From Camillea tinctor (lineage: Eukaryota; Ascomycota; Sordariomycetes; Xylariales; Xylariaceae), in the NCBI GenBank assembly GCA_022578605.1, contig MU394078.1, positions 333,358-397,357 of the forward strand: a stretch of DNA of 64,000 nucleotides, given 5' to 3'. Below are positions 13,439 through 25,144 of the stretch, one piece after another. A model generated the notes under the pieces. It was not told where the DNA came from, did not search any database, and saw only the letters and a list, made by a program, of their open reading frames with translations. Made by a program: the position numbers and the translations under genes. Each line of letters opens with the position of its first letter. The first letter of the stretch is position 1.

Positions 13439-14896
13439 TATAAAGTATAAGCCGAAGCTGAAGAGTCGGGGGAAAAAAAACCAGTACGTTATAGCACAAT
13501 GAAGTTACGGAAACAGCATGTGATAGGCACACCTGTCTCTACAAGAGAAGGGGGAAAGAAGCAAAAAAAGAAAGGAAGAACAAGACAAAAAAAAGAAGAA
13601 AAAGGCAATAAGATGCATCAAGCTGAGGGCGGCTGTATTGATTCACACGTCGGAGCGATATCAACAAAAAATTAAGTTGTTTTAGGGTTGTCTTCTCATT
13701 TTCTCTCTCTCTCTCTTTACTATTATTATCATCATTCTCTCTCTGCCTCTTTTTATCCTTTTCTGTTTTAAATCGGATTTACCTCGAATCTGGTTTATGT
13801 AACTACCTACCACCCCCTTATCGAGCGCACTATATACCCACGAACTACGACACAACACTGTGCTGATTACTTATTCTTTTGGTACTCCCTAGTCATGTAT
13901 GATAAGTTATACTACTACTGGGGTACATATTTCATTATCTTGCATGCTATGGATGCGAACAAAAGGGGTGAAGGAGGATGAAGATGAGGGTGAAGGTGGG
14001 GGCTTTCTGCCATTTACTTATATAAAGATGTATCGATGCATGGATGTGATAACGGTGATGATGGTTCAAGTTGGCTATAGGTACTCACTAGTAGGTTACT
14101 AGTAAGTAGGAGGAGCTGAAATTTCAGTTGGAGGCAGGATAATGAATACATGAGCGTTTTTTTGATTTTGCAGGTATTCACAGACAAGTGTGTAAGTGGT
14201 GACCTCTATGATTAGCTGTATGTAATTTCACTACTTCCAATCAACCTTAAATTGATTTGTATACCTAACTTGAGCTCAAGTACTTGATTAATAGGTTTCA
14301 GCTATACGTTGGTTTCTAATGAACCGAACCCCAACGTCGGACTCTAATTGATATACCTAATCCCGTTGTCATTGGCTTAGTCATTGTCTCGGCAACTTAC
14401 TTCTTAACACCGTCCAGTGAGGTATAAACCATACTTAAGTAGCTTTATCTTTACCATGCGGGGTAACGATTCAGCGATAGGCAAACGACATGTAAAATCC
14501 GAGATGACGTTTTAACTCCGAAAACCAATGTAGTGTTCCTGTCTTATGTACCTTGAGTACCTACTATGCCTTAGGTACTATACATGTAGGTATTGCACCA
14601 TAAAGGTATTACATGGTTAATACCTTTACATGTAACCATTAACCTTACATTCGGGGCTTTTATTTTATTTTATTAAATCCTCCTCAACTTATTTATAAAC
14701 TGTCTCACTCACCAAACCAGAAAAGAAAGTTATAAAAAAAAGGGGAAAAGGGAAAGGGGAAGAAAAGGATCCGAAAGGGACCTCTTCCAGTCCTCTTCTA
14801 CTTTACTATAATTTTCTCTTCCTGAACTTCCCTATTTTCTTTTCAACTCGAATATAAGAAGATCATCATCGAACGTCTCTCTCCCACGCCTACAAG
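13439..14896. other. Intergenic: 3' end of the C2H2 gene and F-box promoter
   Basis: Purine-rich DNA follows the stop codon (13.5-13.6 kb), then CT repeats. AT-rich intergenic DNA comes next, with several TACCTA/TAGGTA motifs and a perfect 11-base hairpin at 14601-14628. The last 150 bases before 14897 are A/G- then C/T-rich, typical of a leader. No gene is seen. Confidence 0.6.
14601..14628. repeat. Perfect 11-base inverted repeat with 6-base loop
   Basis: TAAAGGTATTA at 14601-14611 is the exact reverse complement of 14618-14628, separated by CATGGT. A further 7-base inverted pair (GGTTAAT/ATTAACC) overlaps its 3' side. It sits about 270 bases upstream of the F-box start codon and could be a dyad binding site or merely AT-rich chance structure. 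Confidence 0.6.
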
Positions 14897-16610
14897 ATGA
14901 TATTGACCCAGCTCCCACCTGAGATCATCCACCACATCTTAGGCTATGTCGACCCCTCGGACCTGGCCTGGATCCCCCGCACATGTAAGAATCTCTACCA
15001 TGCTGTGGCTGGCAATGCAGCGCTATTCAAGCTGGTCTATACCCGTCACCTCGACATCCCACGCGAAGGTCAAGATGTGAATTGGGAGCAGGCCATCAAG
15101 GACCTTGTTCGTCTGCAGGTCATATGCCGTTCGGAAAACGTTGACGATAAGGTAACCGACCATTGTGACATGCGTTCATCCTCATCCACCTTCGGGACTA
15201 ATGCGATGCGCTATGCGCTGCTCTGCCCAATAGAAGAAAGAACTGAAGTTCGTGCACGACACGGTTACGGCTATTCTCGAGAATGCGGCGGTTGATACCG
15301 GCCGAGCTCTGGTGCCGGCCACCTACAAGAAATCCCGGAATGCCGCCCTCCTTACTGCGCTCTTCGCCCACCCCAACAACAAGTCTGCTTTCTTATGCCG
15401 ATCTCTCATCTACGAGCGCGCCCGGGGCGAGTACAGACCCGAGAACTTCCGGGAGATCCCCTCGACGCCCGAGCACCAGATGAGTGCTCGTCTGCACTGT
15501 CTTTACGGCTCACCCATCCTGTCCGCCTCCCCCCTTATGGACCGCCCAACAAGGAGAAGTGACATGCGGCCGTTTGCCTGCTCCAAGGTGTACGATCTCC
15601 GCCAATACACGGAAAACACCAAATGGGGGCCTTTCCGGGACGACGACACCGATCGCGTCGATTGGGAGAAGGCCGAGGCCATCATGATCGTGCTCAGCGC
15701 CAATCTCAAGTCGCTCGGTCTCGGCGAGTACCCCCTGTGCAAGGGCTTCTGCGGGACCCCTTTCGCCGGGACCTGGTCGCAGAGCTACCACCCGTTGCCC
15801 ATGGAGAACGAGCCGTCGCCCAAGCCGCTGGAGCTCGAGGACCCCTACGGCGTGACCGGCATGTGGCTGCGCGTGGTCTGCTTCCTCGACTACACCGAGT
15901 TCTTCATGTACAACTTCAACACGGAGAACCCGCCGGCGAACATGCCGCGCCAGGCGCTCGAGGCCGAGGAGGCCACTCGCCTGATCATCATGCAGCTCCA
16001 CGTCACTAGGATCGAGAGCCCCGGGCCCGAGGATGGTCAGGAGCTGCCGGTCGTCCACTTCAGGGGCGTCTCGCGCTCGATGGATCATAGCTACGACGAG
16101 AATGCCAACTCTGATCTACGAGGTATGATAGAGGTTAAAGGTGCGGAACGCACCGATTTTTTTCTTCTCTTGAGTTTGTTAGTAAGGACTAGACTGACTG
16201 ACAGGTTGTCTACAGGCATGGTGCGTCTGACGCGCGAGGGTGAGGTGCGCTGGACGACATTCTCGGTGTTCAGCGGCACGGAGCGCTGGCGCAGCGAGAG
16301 CGTCCAGGTAGGCGGCGTCAAGAGCGCCAAGGGGGTCGTCGGACATTGGTTCGACAAAGACTACGATCCCCGCGGCCCGGCTGGCCCTACCGCATTCTGG
16401 AAGATCTCGGACAAGACGGGCGGCAGCAACGGGAGATTCTACCCCCCCATGATGGCCCTGCATGCACGTGCTTTTGGTGAAGACGAAGACGACGAGGACG
16501 ACGATGATATTGGTACAGATGATATTGACGACGACGTTGAGTTTGTAGAGAATGATGACGAAGAGGAGTTCGGTGATCCACCGGAACAGGTCGAGCCGGA
16601 TATTGATTAG
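14897..16610 (+). CDS. F-box domain protein with acidic tail
   Basis: Exons 14897-15151, 15234-16122 and 16216-16610 give about 512 residues. The N-terminus is a clear F-box: LPPEIIHHILGYVDPSDLAW then a CKNLYHAV helix at about residues 5-40. Such a domain would bind Skp1 in an SCF ubiquitin ligase. The rest contains no WD40 or leucine-rich repeats that I can recognise, so the substrate is unknown. The last ~45 residues are dominated by Asp and Glu. Intron 1 is bounded by GTAACC and a TAG acceptor, with GACTAAT as branch point. Intron 2 (93 bases) is a multiple of three and has no in-frame stop, so retention would add 31 residues. The start is the first ATG after a pyrimidine-rich leader. Family assignment is firm at domain level only. 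Confidence 0.85.
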
Positions 16611-17397
16611 AAGATGCGGTTGGAGGTATTCAGTAAGGCAGATGGAGGGGAGGAGAAATCACGACTAACGAAACAGCCTTTTTGTTTTCTTCCTTTTTCT
16701 TCTTTTTCTTCTTTTTATTTTTATTTTCTCTTCCCCCAAACTTCTTTGTAGGACTTCTTAAGTTGTTATTTAGGTTAGTAAGGAGTATGTAGGCTGGAGT
16801 TGCACATGTTTCTTACCACGTAACCTAGGTATCTTTATTTCACATGAGAGGTAAGTAGGTCTAGCTATCTGGTTGTCTAGAGTTTACAGAGTTTATAAGC
16901 GATGTTACTATGTTTTGATTTGTATCAATGATATTACTATAGTTCGTTCTTAGCCATATGAAAAAATATAGTCTCGGCTTTGATTTCTATACTTATTTCT
17001 ATACTTGCTTCTATAATTGTTTCCATACGCTAAACCTAGTCACTAGTGCATGTATATTAGCGGGAGGTTATAGGGTGTTTATGCAACCCACCCCCATATG
17101 GCCCAAGCTTTCACTAACCTAACCTACATACTCTGTACACTGATTGAACCTCGGCAAAACTAATTGAGGTAACTTTGTACCTCCCTAGCCTTGTTGACTT
17201 CTACTAATAAAAAGTTCCCCAGCTTTGGCTTTTGGTTCGTATTTCCTTTTTCCAATTTATAACTAACCTATACATACAATCCCCCCGTCCCAACGCGCGA
17301 CACCATCGCCCCGACCACGATCACGATTACGATTACGATAACCATCTTGTTGATGGCGCCATAGAGACACACACGCAATTGTAACAATAACAACACC
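16611..17397. other. Intergenic between F-box gene and PEX12
   Basis: A T-rich tract follows the F-box stop codon. AT-rich DNA then runs up to a short ACGATTACGATT repeat just before the PEX12 start. An AACCTAGGTA motif lies at 16822-16831. No gene is seen. Confidence 0.6.
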
Positions 17398-18696
17398 ATG
17401 GAGTTCGTCACTGCCCTTCGGGGCACCTTTGACGACCAGAAGCCCTCATTGTTCGAGGTGCTCTCTGAGCAACAGCTCAACTCCCTGCTACCGCCCACCC
17501 TACGATACCTCCTCACCGTCGCCACCCACCGTTATCCCCGATACCTACTGCGTGCCCTCAACTCCTTCGATGAGCTCTATGCTCTAGCCATGCTCTTTAT
17601 CGAGCGGCATTATCTACGCACTCGTGGAGGCAGCTTTACCGAGCACTTTTACGGCCTGAAGCGAGAAAAGGCTCTGCAAGCTGAGATTCCACGCGCTCTC
17701 ACCAGCAGCCCGGGGGTTGTGCGCGAGACCCTCAAGCTGAGCAGTGCCGATATATGGAAGAACCTCGCCGTCATGGTCGCCGTGCCTTACTTCAAACGCA
17801 AGCTCGACGAAAGCCACGAGATCGAGGCCCCCCGTGCCCTGCTTGGTGCCAGCTACACCCGCATGCCCGCGAACCCAACTATCAAGCAGAGAATCATGCA
17901 TTATTATAAATGGTTTATTCGCAACATCTACCCCAGCATACATGCGGCCTATTATTTCAGCATCATTGCCTTTAACCTCGCATACCTATTTGACAACACC
18001 AAGTACCACCATCCTCTTATGTGGCTGATCGGCACGCGCATACGCAGGATGAACGCGGCCGACTTCCAGGCTATCGAGGCTCTTAGCAAGCCCAAGGCCA
18101 GCAGCTCATCTGCTCCAACGAGCCTGCTAAACCCTAGGACGCTAGGGCCCAAAATATTAGGAAGCCTCTCGGTCCTACTTCCTACCAGCATATTTGCCTT
18201 GAAATTCTTAGAATGGTGGTATGCATCCGATTTCGCGAAGCAACTGTCACGGAAAGCCACAGAGAATCTAGAACTGCCCCCGCCCGTAGTATCGGGATTA
18301 TCAGCCCTAGGCCTAAACATACACCAGAAGAAAAAGGGCCAGGACGAAGGCGAAAAACCCAGAGAAGGTGAAACAGAGGAGAAGGGCAAGGAGCCGCGAG
18401 CCGAAAACGCGCCCATAGCGGCTCTGTCGCTTCTTCCCATCTTCACTGTCTCAGCACCCGAAGATTCGGAACTGTGCCCCATCTGTGAAGACGAAATCAC
18501 GACAGCTACGGCATGCCAGACGGGTGTCGTGTATTGCTACACGTGTATACACAAATGGCTCGAGGGTAATCATCCCCGGCAAGAGGAGTTCATGGCTGAG
18601 AGAGAGGGCAAGTGGGAGAGTGGACAAGGACGATGCGCTGTCACGGGACGACGGGTGTTAGGTGGTACTGAGGGACTAAGACGAATTATGATATGA
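17398..18696 (+). CDS. PEX12: Peroxin-12, RING component of the peroxisomal import ligase
   Basis: A single exon of 432 residues starts at an ATG in a good context (CACCATGG). The N-terminal 300 residues match the Pex2/Pex12 membrane domain: a [20 protein letters not shown] motif, a [16 protein letters not shown] motif and hydrophobic segments such as [17 protein letters not shown] Lys/Glu-rich linker (about 305-340) leads to a C-terminal RING with CPIC at 360-363, YCYTC at 379-383 and a final CAVTGR. As known for Pex12, not all eight zinc ligands of a standard RING are visible. With Pex2 and Pex10, Pex12 forms the ligase channel that ubiquitinates and recycles the Pex5 receptor in the peroxisome membrane. 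Length fits the family (about 400-480). Confidence 0.95.
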   Translation: MEFVTALRGTFDDQKPSLFEVLSEQQLNSLLPPTLRYLLTVATHRYPRYLLRALNSFDELYALAMLFIERHYLRTRGGSFTEHFYGLKREKALQAEIPRALTSSPGVVRETLKLSSADIWKNLAVMVAVPYFKRKLDESHEIEAPRALLGASYTRMPANPTIKQRIMHYYKWFIRNIYPSIHAAYYFSIIAFNLAYLFDNTKYHHPLMWLIGTRIRRMNAADFQAIEALSKPKASSSSAPTSLLNPRTLGPKILGSLSVLLPTSIFALKFLEWWYASDFAKQLSRKATENLELPPPVVSGLSALGLNIHQKKKGQDEGEKPREGETEEKGKEPRAENAPIAALSLLPIFTVSAPEDSELCPICEDEITTATACQTGVVYCYTCIHKWLEGNHPRQEEFMAEREGKWESGQGRCAVTGRRVLGGTEGLRRIMI

Positions 18697-20360
18697 GCAA
18701 GAGGGGTGGGTGTAGTAGGCAAGGGGAAATTTGCATCTGTAATCTTATATCACAACATCTTGACATCTAGCAACGGCGTTATCGGGGGTTGACGGAACTG
18801 CATGACGGGGTAGTCGTCGGATATGACACGACAAGGTCATAAAATCAACACTAATGTTATATATAAAGCGAACGGGGTCATAGGCCGGGTAGAAGAGGCG
18901 GTTATGCATTGCTAAATGGTTGGGAAAGCAGCATAAGGCAAAACGAGCGACACTCATAAGCTTCATTTGTATACAATACATCGTCGAAATGTAAGAATAT
19001 ATCACTGAACATGAGATTCAAGCATCTTACTCAGGATGCAAGATACCCAGAAAAAGAGCACTGTGTTCTATCACCATCCTAGCATTGTTCAAGGGCATAA
19101 CATTTTAGTTTGTCCCAAAGCAAGGACTTGCCAATATTAGCGATGGTTAACACTGGCGACAACCTGCCCATAAGCGTCTACCAAAGCAGTCCGAGCCTAG
19201 GGGGGGGAAGGGTACATAGACTTACCCGGAAGCAGCTTCAATAGGTCCTCATTCGATATGGGGTAGAGTGACCTCGAATGATCCCAAGGTTCTTAGATCT
19301 AGCCTACGTACCCATCAATCCGGGAACAGTCCTCAGCCTTCCGACCCAAGGAGAACCCAGTCCAGAATCGGAAACCAAATGAAAGTTATATATATATTAA
19401 CACCCCTAAGCTTCTAGACTCCTCGCCCTCTCCAGTTCCAGAACTGCGCCCTATAGTGCTCGTAGCGAAGCAGGCACATTTACCCGGATTACCTATTGGT
19501 CGGATTAAAGTGGCATCAGCGGAGCGGCGATAAAAATGCAATAGCTAGGTTTGATAGGAGAGAGGGGATATAGGAGCTTCTTTGCGCTATTTTTATAATA
19601 ACTGCCAACCTGAAGTTATGTATGTGAGCCTGGTTTAGTCTACCCAGTTTCAGGGTCCTCCGGGGGAGAGGAGTATCGATACCTTCTTTTCCCGCTTTTC
19701 GGCCGAACCGGGAGTATGGTATGGCCTGAGCAGAATCCCATCTATATACGTAGGTTCTTTCTACTTTACCCATATTACCCAGGGGCTAGGTCCCTTACCG
19801 TTGCATTTGCCCCTGCGGATGGGCCAGATGAAGGGTCAGGCGTGTTCCGAGAATGGGAGAGATATCATATAGATGATAGTGGCGCGAGGGAAACGGCGGA
19901 GACCGTGCCGGAGACTCGTTAGGATTATCCCTTCTTTTCTTGCTCTTCTTCTTTATCTCGTTCATCTATTTAGAGGATGAGGTGTGGTGTTGGCCGGAGG
20001 CGAGAACACAAAGCAGGGTCCAAAATTTATTGGCAATACGTGGTAGGGCTAGACTTTCACGATATTGGGACAGGGGATATAGAGATACGCACGTAGATAG
20101 GTTACTAGGTATAGGAAGACGAAGCTTGCCTCGAGGACTAGATATTCCATCTGAGTCTCTCCGTACTCACGTAGGTTATATAAAAAGGACCTTTTGTCTA
20201 TCATTTCCTTTTCCTGTAACCTATATCCTGTCATCAGCGAGTATATTCCTGCTTTATATCAACACCATATAACAAATAACGCATCTTTTGTTCCTAGCTT
20301 TACTAGAACGCATTACCTCAACTTGCCACATTTCGGATCCCTAACCCTAACCCTGCCATC
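18697..20360. other. Intergenic between PEX12 and the DUF4360 gene
   Basis: About 1.66 kb without a convincing coding region. Short open frames overlap in both strands and resemble nothing I know. The last 25 bases hold a telomere-type repeat (see the separate entry). Confidence 0.6.
20339..20355 (-). repeat. Interstitial telomere-type repeat just upstream of a start codon
   Basis: CCCTAACCCTAACCCTG, more than two and a half copies of the TTAGGG repeat read on the minus strand, ends about 5 bases before the ATG of the DUF4360 gene. It therefore lies in the leader or core promoter of that gene. Similar short motifs bind telobox or Tbf1-like proteins in other fungi; that role here is inference. 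Confidence 0.8.
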
Positions 20361-21195
20361 ATGCTCCCTCTTCTCCTCCCCCTCCTCCTCCTCCCCACCG
20401 CCTACCCCCTCGCCCTCCCACCCCGCGACGCCCCCGCCGCCCTCCCGCGCATAGCCTCGGTCTCGTACTCGGGCACCGGGTGTCCGTCTTCCAGCCCCGC
20501 CGTCGACCGCACGGGCGCGTCGTGGGCCGACCTCGCCTTCCGCATGAACGGCTTCGAGGCCGCCGTCCCGGGCAGCATCGAGTCCTCCACCGCCAACTGC
20601 CAGGTCCACGTCCAGGCCGCCGGCACCACCGCTGGCTGGCAGGTCGGGCTGCGCGACGTGTCGGTGCGCGGCCACGCCGTGCTCGATCCCGGCGCCGCGC
20701 TCGAGTACTATGTTACGAGCTTTTGGAGCCAGGACGCGGGGAACACGGTACGTTTTTCTTTCCTTCTTTCTTTGAAATATATATATCATATCCCCCCTTC
20801 TTCCTTATTTCTCTTCCAAAGGCGGAGAAAAGGAGAAGAAGAAGAAGAAGAAGAAGAAGCAACAATACCCCTCGCTCACCCCAACAGCATAAACTCCATA
20901 ACCTCTTTACGTGCTTTTTTGTTTTTTAGTATTATCTCTAACGCGCATAACCTGCTAGATAACCATCCGCGGCACCCTGCCCAACACCGGCGCTGCGCGC
21001 CTCGACGCTGATGTCGTGGCCCACACTACCATCACCGACGACCAGGTGGTCTGGTCCCCTTGCGCGGGCGCCGACGGCAACCTCGGCCTGCTCAACGTCA
21101 ACTTCCGCGTCGCTCTGCAAGCCGACGGCAACCAGTACGGGTTCTTCGGCAAGGCGCCCACGGAGAGCTGGGGGTATGTGTGGAGGCGGTGCTGA
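20361..21195 (+). CDS. Small secreted protein, DUF4360 family
   Basis: Two exons, 20361-20747 and 20959-21195, give 207 residues. Residues 1-18 form a leucine-rich signal peptide (MLPLLLPLLLLPTAYPLA). The mature part has the DUF4360 pattern: VSYSGTGCP near residue 35, an NCQVHV motif, a Trp-Gln-Val strand, VRGHAVLDPGA, an EYYVTSFWSQDA motif before the intron, then ITIRGTL, WSPCAG and LNVNFRVAL. Four or more cysteines are likely paired. DUF4360 proteins are small extracellular proteins of unknown biochemical role in filamentous fungi. The 211-base intron is unusually long for this window and contains a run of GAA triplets. The reading frame is very GC-rich compared with its AT-rich surroundings. 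Confidence 0.85.
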
Positions 21196-21692
21196 GGCTG
21201 GACTACATATGCTTCCTGTAGATGGAGTCGGAAGGAGATGGGGGTCTGGTAATGTATGCATAGCTGTTGGGATAAAGTGTACTGGGTATGAAAAAAGGGG
21301 GGGAGATGTTTCAGGGAAAAGTACGCGTTTGGGTTCGGTTTTTCTTAGATGTATTTATATATTTGAAAAAGGTTTGATTCTTTTTTATATACGCGTGTTG
21401 TAACCCAGGAGCTGTGATTGTGACCTAACTATACTCACATCATATGCGCAATCTCTCATAAAGAATACAAAAGTTCGAGAGAACCATTATTACAATTTTG
21501 TCACCTTCTTGTCACCTTCTTGTCACCTTCAATGTTCAAAACAATAGTAATTGAGTCCCTTCTTTCTTTTTAAGTTATATATGCCCATATAGATGTATCT
21601 TGCTGTACCTTGACTATACAACTATATCTATATTATAGCCAACAAAGACCCGCTTGTCATATTAGGGCCAAGTCTATATACATACCAACACG
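21196..21692. other. Convergent intergenic region, 3' ends of DUF4360 and transporter genes
   Basis: AT-rich sequence lies between two converging stop codons. It contains three copies of the 11-base unit TTGTCACCTTC in direct tandem at about 21498-21530. It probably contains both transcript ends. No gene is seen. Confidence 0.6.
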
Positions 21693-24026
21693 CTAGTGAG
21701 CGAATCGGAAATCCAATCTCTTGCTCCCCACAATTCTCGTGTTGGCGATGTAGTCGGCCTGCTCCTGCTCAGACATGGCATTCCACACCCGGTCACGCTG
21801 CTTGTTGCGCCAGACGTAGTATAACTTGGTCAGTATGAACAGCACGACGGAAAGCATGTTAATGGCGAACAGGACCGAGTTGCCGCGCCGGTACAGTGGC
21901 TTGTCGTCGTCCAGGTATATAAAGTTAGCGACAACGTTACCCGTCTGGACGGACATCTGCGGTGTACGCATTAGTACATTACAAGTCACGTAGAGTATAA
22001 GTATTCAAACTTACGTTATACAAAGCCGCAGAAACCGATCTCGTGCCGACATTATTCGAGTTCTTGGACGTCCAGGCTACCAGAATGGCATCTTTGGGGA
22101 GATTTTCAAGTCAGTGCTGGCAGTCATTAGATTACATATAAAGGGTGCTTCTACTTACGGCAATAGGGGTAGGAGAGCAGAACGGTAACGACTGCATAAG
22201 TCCCCCACTCATCAACCTGGGTACCAGGCCACCAGCGCAGCGCAATGATACATGGTATGGTCCAGATCGCCTGGAGACTCGATACGAGAGATCGCTCGTT
22301 TAACCACTCCGATAGACGGGTGATAAGAAGCAATGTGATGATATGAAATACACTCTAACGCAGGTATTAGCAAACTTGCCTCTCAAGACAACACCATAAT
22401 AACATTAGATAGAAAATTACGTACCGCTGGTATAGTCAAAAGGTTTGTAGTGAAGGTGTTGAAGCCCAAGTTCTTAAATATGAGAGTGTTGTATTTGCTT
22501 GGGGGGCTCTGGGGGATGTAGACAACGAGTCCAAGAAGGTATAGGGGCCATAGGTCGTAGTCCTTGAGGGAGTCCCACAGCCGCCGTGGCGTGATGGCTT
22601 GTCGATTGTGCATGTCACCCTTTGAAGGGTCATCACGCAGCACGCGGTTGACCACGATGGCGACCTCGCGGTCGTTGAACCATCCCTTCGGCCGGAACCA
22701 GGTCTTGGTCTGCACGGCTGATGCGGGCATCATGAAGAAGGAGGCGATGCCAACCTAACGAGATTATTAATAGAGCTACGACGCTTAGGGAGAATTATAA
22801 GAACATACGATGAGTGTAATGAGTCCTTCAATAAGGAAAAGCCAGCGCCATCCAGCCCAGCCAGCGATTCCGCGCATGTGCAACAAGGCAAAAGCCAGGA
22901 GGGAAGTGAGAATGCCAGTTACGGACAGGGTCGTCCAGAAATAGCTGTGTACACCGTTAGCTATAAAAAAAGGACTTAATCACATAGCAGGTGAAGTTAT
23001 ATATACCTTAGGCGAATAGGCAGCTCTCTAGAAGTGTAGAAGTAACTCAACCATAGGACAAGATCTGGTATGAAACCGCCCTTGAAAATTTCACCAGTTA
23101 GCAAAACTTCTAGCAGTTGAAGATGACATGATGATTGCGTTCCCCCCTCTCAGTTACCCTTCTTTAACCTCTTCGCTTACCTCAAGAAGACCTAACAAAG
23201 CCCGAGTTGCTAGGAAGCTGCCTCGCCCCGAGAGGAAACATTGTGACGCCGCGACGATGGACCATAGACATATCTGCATAGGAATCCAACGATCCGGGCC
23301 GATTTTCTTAGAAATCAGCTGCGATGGGAGTTCCGCAATAAGGAAAGCAACTAGGAAAATGGTATTTCCATAGTTATAGTCTAATAGGTTTTGTTAGTTC
23401 TGCGTTCTTCGTGATACCCCATCTCATCGAGTCAAAGTAGTTTAACCAGAACTCATTTTTTTTTTCAACAACTATATGAACAAAAGCGAAAAAAAAAACT
23501 CACCATTGGTGTTCAGCCCGAGGTCGTCCAAGAAGTTGTCCGACACAACCTGAACGAGATTCCCTCGATCGACTTGAAGGCCGAAAAACATAACACACTA
23601 TACAACATATATTGTCAGCGACCGCTACTCTATAATTCCCCCAAAACAGAGAAACATGCATAATTATGATATTGTATTCGGGGATAAAAAAAGACGACGT
23701 ACCGCCCAAAGACAAACGTGCCAGTCAAGCTTTCGAATGAGGCGTTTCTCCTCCGCTTCCGACCAGGTGAGCGTAGCATCAAAAACGTGACGACACTCAT
23801 ACTGAGAGTCCTCGTAGACTTGCTTCCAGTGAGCGGCCGTAGCTGGGTCCTTGAAAGGGTTGTTTCCAAGGATGATGTCGTCTTCGGAGGCCGACAATGC
23901 GCTGCTGTATTGCTCTCGGGCCTGCTTGACGTCTGCGGAGGACAGGGACGCTCGATCGCCGCCGCCGCCGATGGTGGTGGTGGTGCCTACCACCGGCGTA
24001 GAGGTTTGGATCGGTGGTACTGACAT
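21693..24026 (-). CDS. Major facilitator transporter of the allantoate permease (Dal5-like) family
   Basis: Nine exons on the minus strand are inferred: 24026-23703, 23597-23504, 23380-23181, 23080-23007, 22944-22809, 22754-22425, 22354-22159, 22091-22015 and 21956-21693. All junctions keep frame, giving 564 residues. The protein shows the ACS/Dal5 signature: a [11 protein letters not shown] motif after TM1, [20 protein letters not shown], a [13 protein letters not shown] loop, [16 protein letters not shown], the central loop with [15 protein letters not shown], and a conserved tail [10 protein letters not shown] and KRLDFRFAH. The cytosolic N-terminus (about 100 residues) is Ser/Thr-rich. 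Family members import allantoate, vitamins or other small organic anions across the plasma membrane; the substrate here cannot be told. With nine exons it is the most intron-rich gene of the window. Confidence 0.92.
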
Positions 24027-25144
24027 ATCTTGTATGTGATGCGACGTGGTGTGTGATGTGCAGTGCAAAGTAACGCTCAGTCAACTTAGTAAAGTTCCTG
24101 GGGCGACTGCTGTTGGATTTTCTATTTCCCTAAAGCCGACATTCACTTTACGCTATGACGACTCGTCTCATATAGACAAGATGTACAAGTGTACGCACAC
24201 ACATTTAGAGTTCGTCTACTGGCAAGAAACCTAATGTCTGGGTCGGCTACTGTATGCATAGTCTTTATATTGTCACGAATCGGCAGGGGGTTGTGGGTTA
24301 TCTGGATATTCGATTCCACTATATTAGAGATTATCAGTGACATTCACACGTACTGATACGATATCTCAATACAAGCTTTCAATTGCGTGATGGGGGATTC
24401 TTGTCTGGGCGGCGGACGTTTTCCCCGTTATATCTCTCCAACTCGATGACGTGCTATGGTGATATGCGCGAAGGGCCCAGCTAGATGGCGTAAATCGGAA
24501 ATCCCCCCACACTATTTCAAATTATCAACGTATTCCCATGATAACGAAGATACGTGAATGGGACAATGAATACATGTAAAAAAAAATTTTCGTAGCGCCA
24601 ATTTATGGCCGGTATCTTAGAACTTGTTGGTTTGGTGATATCACTGCGCTCGATGATCGAGTGTAGGGGGTAGGTGGCTGAGACCAATATGCGTCGTCGG
24701 GAATGAAAGCATCACACGACTTGAAAAGTGAAGTAACGTTGTCCCCGGTACATTGGATCCGATCCTTGAACTATCCTATAATTTATGATTTATTCTCCAG
24801 GGCATTGGAATGATATGCAGAAGCCGGGCTAAGGTGGCGACTGAGGAGAATTCGGAGTACACTCTTTTCTCATGCAACGCACACACATTATTAGATCTTG
24901 TTGTTGGTCGTTCCACTGCTGAACCTAGGAGTATCAACACCAGTTTACCCGTCCTTGATATCTACTGTTTTTTTTTTGTGTCGTCGATGATGGTCCAGAC
25001 TCATATTTATTTCGACACTTTGGCTTGTGATATGAGCTGTCGGCCAATCTGAATCGTCTCATCCATCCCCTGCTGTCGGAGCCAAAACCTATAGAGAGCA
25101 TTAGCAAATACATATTACATGATACAAATACGGAGCTGAAAGCC
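24027..25144. other. Intergenic: transporter promoter and 3' end of the TMEM16 gene
   Basis: About 1.1 kb with no supported coding region. The segment near 24027 is the probable promoter of the minus-strand transporter. The end near 25144 is the 3' untranslated region of the minus-strand TMEM16 gene. Confidence 0.6.
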
